The translations under genes and the position numbers were made by a program. Source: Lepturacanthus savala (Eukaryota; Chordata; Actinopteri; Scombriformes; Trichiuridae). From it: a DNA stretch of 64,000 bases. Positions within the stretch are counted from its first letter, which is position 1. The number at the start of each line of letters is the position of its first letter. This document shows positions 57,601 to 64,000 of the stretch, one piece after another. The notes under the pieces are model-generated. The model had not been told where the DNA came from and ran no database searches. It was given only the letters and a program-made list of their open reading frames with translations. Location of the stretch: positions 12,941,031 to 13,005,030 of the forward strand of contig CM060484.1 in NCBI GenBank assembly GCA_030544235.1, written 5' to 3'.

Positions 57601-58330
57601 TCTAGACTGTAGGTGAATATAATTTATTATTATAGTTATATTATTATATATATTATTATATATATACTATATATTATTATATTATAGTTTTATTTTTTAT
57701 GTATAATGTTATATAATAATGCCGACTACCACGGTTCATTGGAAAACTCATAATTGGAATGTATATTGGAGCTTCAGTACATATATAAGTGTGTGCGTGT
57801 ATTTGGTCCCCCTCAGTTCCAAAATCCTATCTGCGCCCCTGCTAAAATCTAATCCTGAAATAATTCTTGCATGGTGCCACTATTTGACTTGCTGGGTGTG
57901 ATTATTGATGGACGACTACACTGCAGTAACATTTTGGAATAAGCTTCCATCACATTTAACAACGATAAATAACTATAAGATTTCAAAATAAATTTAGAAG
58001 ACTGGTACTTAGCAAGGAAGTAAGTTTCTGGTTTGTTGATTGGTTTATTGTGAAATTCAATAAGTTTGTAAAATGGAAACATTTTTGTTGTTTGGTTCTA
58101 GTTGCCTTAACAATTTATGGGTTGAATTCCATTACATCTCAGATCATTTATCTATATTTAATTATGTTTAATTGTACTGGTTGTATTGTATTATGTTTGA
58201 AATTTGAAGTGAGGACTAATGGGGATCTGCAATAAATACAAATAAATGGAGATGACTCACCTGTCCGCTTTTACTTTTAACGTTTGGTCACAAATTGAAC
58301 ATCAGAATGACACACGACAAGAATTTTAAA
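54676..58330. other. Intergenic DNA between the ApoL-like gene and ppp1r3b
   Basis: No gene is supported. The first 200 bases are probably the 3' UTR of the ApoL-like gene. A less AT-rich block at about 55190-55800 has no identity I can give. A fragment of the dispersed 'GATTAATCG' repeat lies at 56758-56850. The 57.6-57.72 kb part is nearly pure A/T. Confidence 0.5.
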
Positions 58331-58341
58331 ATACATATGAC

Positions 58342-58347
58342 TTTATT
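58342..58347 (-). other. ppp1r3b: Poly(A) signal of ppp1r3b
   Basis: AATAAA on the minus strand lies 880 bases after the ppp1r3b stop codon. It is the best candidate for the end of its 3' UTR. Confidence 0.5.
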
Positions 58348-59228
58348 AAGCAGGATTTTTTTTTTTAAATTAGTTTTCAGACATTCAACTTCATGACGAT
58401 CCCGTGGCTCCAACACGCAAACATGACACACTACAAAAAGACATCCTAAGAAAAAAAATCACTTCCAAATTACAAATCACAAAACACCATCTCGGCTCAT
58501 TCAAATTCAGCTGCAGCAGGTTAAAGGCTCCACGGTGAAGCTGAAACTTTAAAACAACAATAAATTAACATGAATCGTGCATTTTATTCCCAACCGGCTC
58601 GAGTGGATGTAAAGCGAGTGGCTCGATGTTGAAACTCCGTGTGTGTTTTTACATCATTGTGAAAGAGGAACTAGATAAAAACCTGGAGCAACAGTTTCTG
58701 TGAAATATTAAACAGCATCTCTCTCTGGGTTCGTCTGAGCACAGACAGAACTATTGGTCCATTGATTGATTTGTGGAGCCCGGGTCAAACGTACATTTTG
58801 GACGGACATTCGTAACGTCTTCGGATACGTCTGCAGACTGGTGACGGCTGGGAACCCGAGGAGGAGGATTCTGGGAAACCGGAGGGCGACGGATTAGATT
58901 TGATTCACAGTGATGTCAGATTTCCATCCATATACAGCAGAAAACAAGTGTTTTTGACACCAAACAACGCTGACAAGCTCTTGAACGAGATCCAGACCCA
59001 ACCTGAAATTTCGTAGACGCCACCTTCAGCGCTGGTGTTTTTTTTCTCCTTTTGTTCCCCCTGTTTAAACAGCACTGCACAGACTAAACGAGGATTCGTC
59101 CTGCGCGTTCCGCTTGGTGCCATGTTTCGCTTTTAAAAAGCCAAGACACGCGACGGATCCGCGATGCCGCGTTCAGCAGGCGCCCCGGACAAAGGTCCGC
59201 CTCCTTATGGTAGATCCTGCGGAGGCAT

Positions 59229-60093
59229 TCAGTAGTACGGTCCTGCGTTCTCGTGGCCGGCGTAGCTGGGCCAGTCGGGGAAGATCCCGTGCGAGCAGGT
59301 GGGGCTGCCGTATCGGTCGAAGTGGATCCCGAAGTCTCTGTGGAGGCCGCAGACGTCCTGGTCCTGCCTCCTCATGGAGGACCACAGGATCTGGTAGTTC
59401 TTCCCCTGGTTGTTGTCCCAGTGCTCGCGGCCATCCTCCTCGTAGCAGACGGCGAATTCCACGCGCTCGTAGGGCCGCAGCGCGTCCGGCAGGCTCACCT
59501 GGAAGGAGAAGGTGTCGCTGTACGAGCTGGGGTACGTGTCCTTCACGTAGGAGCACGCCACGTCCTCGTGGCTCTTCCAGGTGTCGAAGGTCACCCGCAG
59601 CTTCACCGACTTCTCGAAGGACAGGTTCTTGACCTTGACGGTCCCTGCAAGCACCTTCTCCCGCAGCACGCAGTGCTCCAGGCTCACGTAGTTCCTCTCC
59701 AGGCTCTGGCGGAAGCGCAGGTAGTCCGCGGACGGCTGAGAGAAGCCCAGCACTAGCTTGTCCTCGACGGGGGCCGCCGCGGAAAGCGCCAAGGTCAGCA
59801 TCTGCCGGACATTCAGGGGGATGTCGATGGGGTCGTTGAACTGGGAGAAGACCTTCACCCGGGTCAGCGGCAGGCCTTTGTGATCGGCGAACGTCACCTG
59901 CTTCTTGGCTTTCCGGTCGTCCTTCCCAGGGGGTCCGTCGCCCCCCGGGGCGATCTGATCGACGCAGTGCAGGCGCTGAAAACTCAGAGGAGGTTCGCAC
60001 GCCTCACTGGTCCCGTAGCGGAACTCCTCTTTGGACAGGTACAGAGGCAACGCCATGTCGATCTGCATGCTGGGAGGAAGCACGCTCAGAAAC
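59229..60093 (-). CDS. ppp1r3b: Main coding exon of ppp1r3b
   Basis: Opens at the acceptor GTCCCTCCCAG|GTTTCTG (60093) and runs to TGA at 59229-59231. It carries everything from the internal MQIDMALPLYL to the C-terminal GPYY, including the PP1-binding KQVTF and the whole carbohydrate-binding module. If translation began at the internal ATG (60066-60068, A at -3), the protein would have 279 residues, close to the 285 of human PPP1R3B. The frame continuing upstream of 60093 is intron sequence. Confidence 0.95.
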
Positions 60094-62458
60094 CTGGGAG
60101 GGACACACAGAGAGGGAATGTGATCAGATCCCAAACTACAAGCCGATCGACGGTGAAATCTATATAAAGTGTGTTTCAAAATCTGTAAATGACGGCTTCA
60201 GTGAAGAATTGAACAAACAAAGGGAGAATATATTCAGATGAGACAACGAGCTTCTTATATCATGAATATTTAAGAGGAGAATACAAGAGATTTTTTTTGT
60301 ATTTTCAGAATTTCAATTGATTAAATTGTCAATTTACATTATGTAACATTACAAGTAGTGCTGCAATGATTAGTGGATTAATCAATTAGTTGCCAACTTT
60401 TACATGAATTGGCAGCTATTTTGATCATTGATTCATTGATTTTTAAGAAAAAAAAGGGGTAAATTCTCTGATTGCAACCTCCCCAGTCCGATTATTTTCT
60501 GGTTTCTTTAGTTTCCTAGAATATTAAACTGATGTTCTTTGGGTTATTTTGATCATTGATTAATTGATTTGAGTCATTTTTAAGAAGAAGATGTGTAAAT
60601 TCTCTGGTTCCAGCGTCTCAAATCTGATTATTATCTGGTTTTTTAGTCTTCTATAATAGAAAACTAATAATATTTAGGTTGTGGACTGTTGGTCTGGACA
60701 AAAAAATTAAAAAAGACATTTTAGGTTGACATCTTTAGCTTGAGGAAAATGATTAAACCATTCTATAAACCAAACTACTAATCGTTTTAATAATCAATAG
60801 ATTAATGGACTATTAAAATGCTCCTTTAGGAAGGATCCAATATGGTGGAAAAGGTTGAAAATTGGCAAAACTTCCCTTTAACTGACAGTGATGTTTCATA
60901 TTGGATTTAAAAACAGTCAGAAACTGTTCCTTAGCCTTGTAAGACTCACTGTCCCCGCCACTGCACAGGAGGAGCAGTGGGATCATTTACAGCAATACTA
61001 GGTTTCAGTACTTGGTTTCTATTTCTAAATAACACAACACTTATGCTCTCACATTACTTTGCATCAACTGGCATCATGCAGGAGCCACCCGAAGCCTGGG
61101 GTAGTCCAGCTTGAAAGACAAAAGTTTAACCACCTTTGGTTTGACGGACAGCAGTGAGACCCAATGGAAATTTCCCATGACGAGACCAAACCTGATAGCC
61201 AATAGCCAGGGCTTTAAAACCACATGTGACTCATAGGAACTGTACTATTTACCTCATCTGTTCAAAAAATCATGAGCGAAGCTTACCATTTTAGCAAATT
61301 AGACTAAAAAAAGGGGAGGGGTCTTAAAAGGTTAAAACCAGACGTTCGTACTTCCGTGAAGTAATGACATCACAACTACACAGCCACCCACCCTCCAATC
61401 AAATCAGCCAATCAGAGGAGAGGCTCATTAATGTCAAACTGGGGAGGTGCATATACGTGAAAAATGATTATGTTAATATCGTCATTTGAGTTTCCCATGA
61501 ACCTCCCGATCTGAAGTCAACTTCAGCATTGACCCAGATAACAAACACACCAATCGTCCTCCTCATGTAGGTCAACATATAATTAATCAGTCCCACTCAG
61601 GTGGCAAATGTAATGATTTTTTTTAAACAGATCCATGGCTGTAGAAGCTATTTCAGAGTGAAGAGACATTCCTGAGTAGCAGCTGTGCTACAGTAAATAG
61701 CTCATAAAGTTGACTCCCCCCAAAGTAAATAGCATTTTCAACACTGTAGCACATCATGGTTTAGGCTCATGGTTAAGACGTTTGACTGTTTTTCACCCAT
61801 GTTTTATAATTATTGCCTATCACTGTGAGACTTTGCATTGCAGGCCTCACATTAGAAGAATGACTTCAGCAGAAATCTCTCACATGTTGTCTTCATAGAC
61901 TCTTTGAGTCAGACTAGATGTTGTTACCACCAAAGTGAGAGAAAAAATAAATGCAAGTAAAATAATGCAGGAAAACTGTTGTACATTTTTCTTGCAGAGA
62001 AATATACCAGATACCAAACACAATATTATACAACACTGAAATGATCTTAAACCAGGATATGCACCTGTGTTTAAAATGGAATTTACTCAGGAATAGCATC
62101 TACAGACATGGATCATGGATCAAAAATAACAAGTACAGTCTGGCTGATTTGCAGAATCCATCCAGCCTCTCTCAGGCTGTTCCTGCAGGTGTTGTTAATA
62201 TTGTATGTTTTTTATCGATCCATAAAATAATCACTACTTTAGTGAGCGGTTTTCTGAAAGTTTACATCATCCTATAAAACTTTATGACCTTCCTCCTTCC
62301 TTCTAGACGCAGCGACGTCAATTAATGCCGATTTTTAATTGGATTCTTCACAAAAAGTCAGGAAAACTTTAGATTGGGCCTAAATATTCATCTCGACCTC
62401 CAGGTGCCAAAAGGAAAAACAACAACCTAAGTTACCTGGAACAGCTCCTGTGAACCAT
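59229..62458 (-). CDS. ppp1r3b: Protein phosphatase 1 regulatory subunit 3B (glycogen-targeting GL), whole coding span
   Basis: Brings PP1 to glycogen, activating glycogen synthase and restraining phosphorylase in liver and muscle. Two coding exons: 62436-62458 (MVHRSCS plus two bases) and 59229-60093, joined in frame at CCAG|GTAACT and CCCAG|GTTTCT, give 295 residues. The PP1-docking RVxF-type motif KQVTF is at 72-76, followed by ADHKGLPLT. The CBM21 glycogen-binding module (about 145-255) contains VKVKNLSFEKSVKLRVTFDTW-type strands, VKDTYPSSYSDTFSF and WDNNQGKNY. The C-terminus FPDWPSYAGHENAGPYY is the GL-specific tail that binds phosphorylase a through its last tyrosines and separates 3B from 3C. 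Starting at the internal methionine (residue 17) is the alternative. It lies near mfhas1 as in human 8p23.1. Confidence 0.88.
60094..62435. other. ppp1r3b intron
   Basis: Bounded by donor GTAACT (62435) and acceptor CCTCCCAG (60094). It contains a partly duplicated reverse copy of the dispersed 'GATTAATCG' repeat at about 60355-60800. The remainder shows no gene. Confidence 0.65.
60355..60800 (-). repeat. Dispersed 'GATTAATCG' repeat, internally duplicated
   Basis: Starts GTGCTGCAATGATTAGTGGA. The inner module (ATTTTTAAGAA...GATTATTTTCTGG...AAACTGATG) occurs twice in a row, so the copy is either a tandem or two nested insertions. Confidence 0.6.
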
Positions 62459-62770
62459 TGGACGGTTTGTCTTCAGGTGCAGGTGCAGTTTACATGTGAA
62501 TCATCCCGAGACGTTAATAGCGCCGGATCTTTTAAAGCCGCATCTGCAGGTTGCGCTGCCCGGACACCCTCCTCGGGTTCTCCTCTCCTCGGGTTCTCCT
62601 CTTGTTGCACATTTTTTTTCTCTCGCGGCTTCAAACCCCACTCGGGGTTCACGTGAACACCGGCACGCGGCCAATGGGAGGCCGCCCCGCCGGAGTGATC
62701 GATACATGGGAGCGATCAGCTGGTTATTGGGACAGAGAATGCCACATGGCCGGAGTGGGCGGGGCCTCTG
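62459..62770 (-). promoter_or_regulatory. ppp1r3b: ppp1r3b 5' leader and CpG-rich promoter
   Basis: A CpG-rich stretch upstream of the short first coding exon. CCAAT-type elements occur in both orientations (CCAAT on the plus strand near 62671, ATTGG near 62726), and GGGCGGGGCC lies near 62758. The transcription start is not fixed. Confidence 0.5.
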
Positions 62771-64000
62771 AGACGCACGGAAGGTCACTTTTGTCAAAAT
62801 GCGGACTTTTTTTTTTTTTTAGATAATGACTGAAAATTCTTATTTAATTATACGGTAAGTTCGACCAACAAAACAGACAGTGTATGTAAAAAATACAACC
62901 ACTTTTTGTATATTTTAAAATGTATTTTATATACATATATATTATTTTTATTTTGTATTATATGTAAATAAAAATCCAAAAATAATAACACACTAAGATA
63001 ATGTGCAAGTTCGAGAAGGGGCTAAAAGGAATCAAAGCTTATCAAAAATTCTTTAATATAAAAATAAAAACACAGCTTTTAAGCATGTAAGGCTAAATAA
63101 TAATATTAATAAAAAGTATAAAGTGCCAAATTAACAGTCCAGTTCTTTATAGCTGACCCAGAGTGACTGTGTTTAAATTGTTTTATGTTAATGCATGTTG
63201 AGTTGCTTTTCAGATGAAGATTTGACATTTTCTGGTAATCTTACTGTTTAAATTGTTCTGAAAATGTTCTTAAAATAAACATGTGATACACTATATATAA
63301 TATAATATAATACAATTCATATAAGAAGACTTTTTATTATTATTCTACACAAAGTATCTCAATTTGGCTCCACGTTGATGAGCTAAAACATTCAAATACT
63401 TTCATGTGTTTGTTAGTAATAACACAATATAATAAAATATACTATAATAATATAGTATAATGGACACTTTTGATACTTAAATACATCTTGTTGATAATAA
63501 TTCTGTACTTTTACTTAAGTAACATTTTGAATTCAAGACATAATTGCGTATTTTTAGGTCACAGTAGATCTACTTTTACTTAAATAAAGGATTTGAGTAT
63601 TTCAATATCTCATCATTTGACACTTTCTAATAATTTTATATCCAGATAATTTTGACATAGAAGGTAAAATATCTTGACTCATAACTTTTCTTATTGAAAT
63701 AAAACTGATTTGACTTGATTCACTTATAAATTGGACTTATTTTCCTATAACTTTGGATCTTGTTATGAGTATTTTATTCTCCTCTTGTAATTATAATATA
63801 TTTTTTTTCTTTTACTGGTGTAAATAAGCTTCCATTGTAGCAAAACATAAAAAAAATATATGCATTTCTATTCTCAGAGAAATCTGTGCTTTAAGAGTTT
63901 GTAAAAACAACAACAACAACATTCCTGTCAGAAATTGTGAACTCAGTTCAGTAATTTTAGCTTCTAGAAGCTGCCATTTGATATTAGGCACATCTCAAAT
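62771..64000. repeat. AT-rich terminal intergenic stretch
   Basis: No gene is seen. Around 63440-63610 it carries a copy of the common fish repeat with TACTTTTACTTAAGTAACAT and TTTACTTAAATAAAGGATTT. The rest is A/T-rich without recognisable structure. Confidence 0.5.

Noticed and set aside
60094..60179. N-terminal extension MKHTLYRFHRR... of ppp1r3b
   Set aside because: It reads through the acceptor CCTCCCAG into intron. The upstream exon at 62436-62458 gives a better in-frame start.

Overview
The window is nuclear DNA of a bony fish, probably a percomorph teleost. It holds intron-containing vertebrate genes with GT-AG splice sites. The intergenic DNA is AT-rich and dense in microsatellites, minisatellites, tRNA-derived SINEs and short inverted-repeat DNA transposons. 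Five protein-coding genes and four snoRNA genes can be supported, and all were read by eye.

Layout, left to right. 5.2-7.9 kb: nkx6.1, minus strand, three exons, encoding a homeodomain repressor of pancreas and neural tube development. AT-rich DNA on both sides holds clusters of TAATTA-type sites. 13.2-16.6 kb: rpl17, minus strand, a complete 184-residue ribosomal protein with a TOP-type 5' end and four intronic copies of the box C/D snoRNA SNORD58. 16.7-21.7 kb: AT-rich repeats, including a 185-bp (AT)n tract and a 22-bp minisatellite of about 33 copies. 21.7-48.2 kb: mfhas1, minus strand, encoding an LRR-ROC-COR protein. One 3-kb exon carries nearly all the protein. A 20.6-kb intron full of repeats separates it from a short C-terminal exon at 24.4-24.6 kb, and a further terminal exon is likely at 21.9 kb. 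48.7-53.9 kb: a decayed Ty3/gypsy-like remnant, inverted-repeat elements and a SINE with a perfect 13-bp target duplication. 54.0-54.7 kb: an intact apolipoprotein-L-like reading frame, plus strand. 58.3-62.6 kb: ppp1r3b, minus strand, encoding the glycogen-targeting subunit of protein phosphatase 1. Its first coding exon is only 23 bases long and lies 2.3 kb upstream of the main exon. The last 1.2 kb is AT-rich without a gene.

These genes do not form one pathway. The mfhas1-ppp1r3b neighbourhood matches human 8p23.1. From general knowledge, nkx6.1 and rpl17 lie on other human chromosomes (4q and 18q), so the block joins ancestrally separate segments. I found no clearly new biological system. 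The most useful points are the hidden mfhas1 and ppp1r3b exons, the four-copy SNORD58 set with one oddly placed copy, the ApoL-like gene, and several structured repeats.
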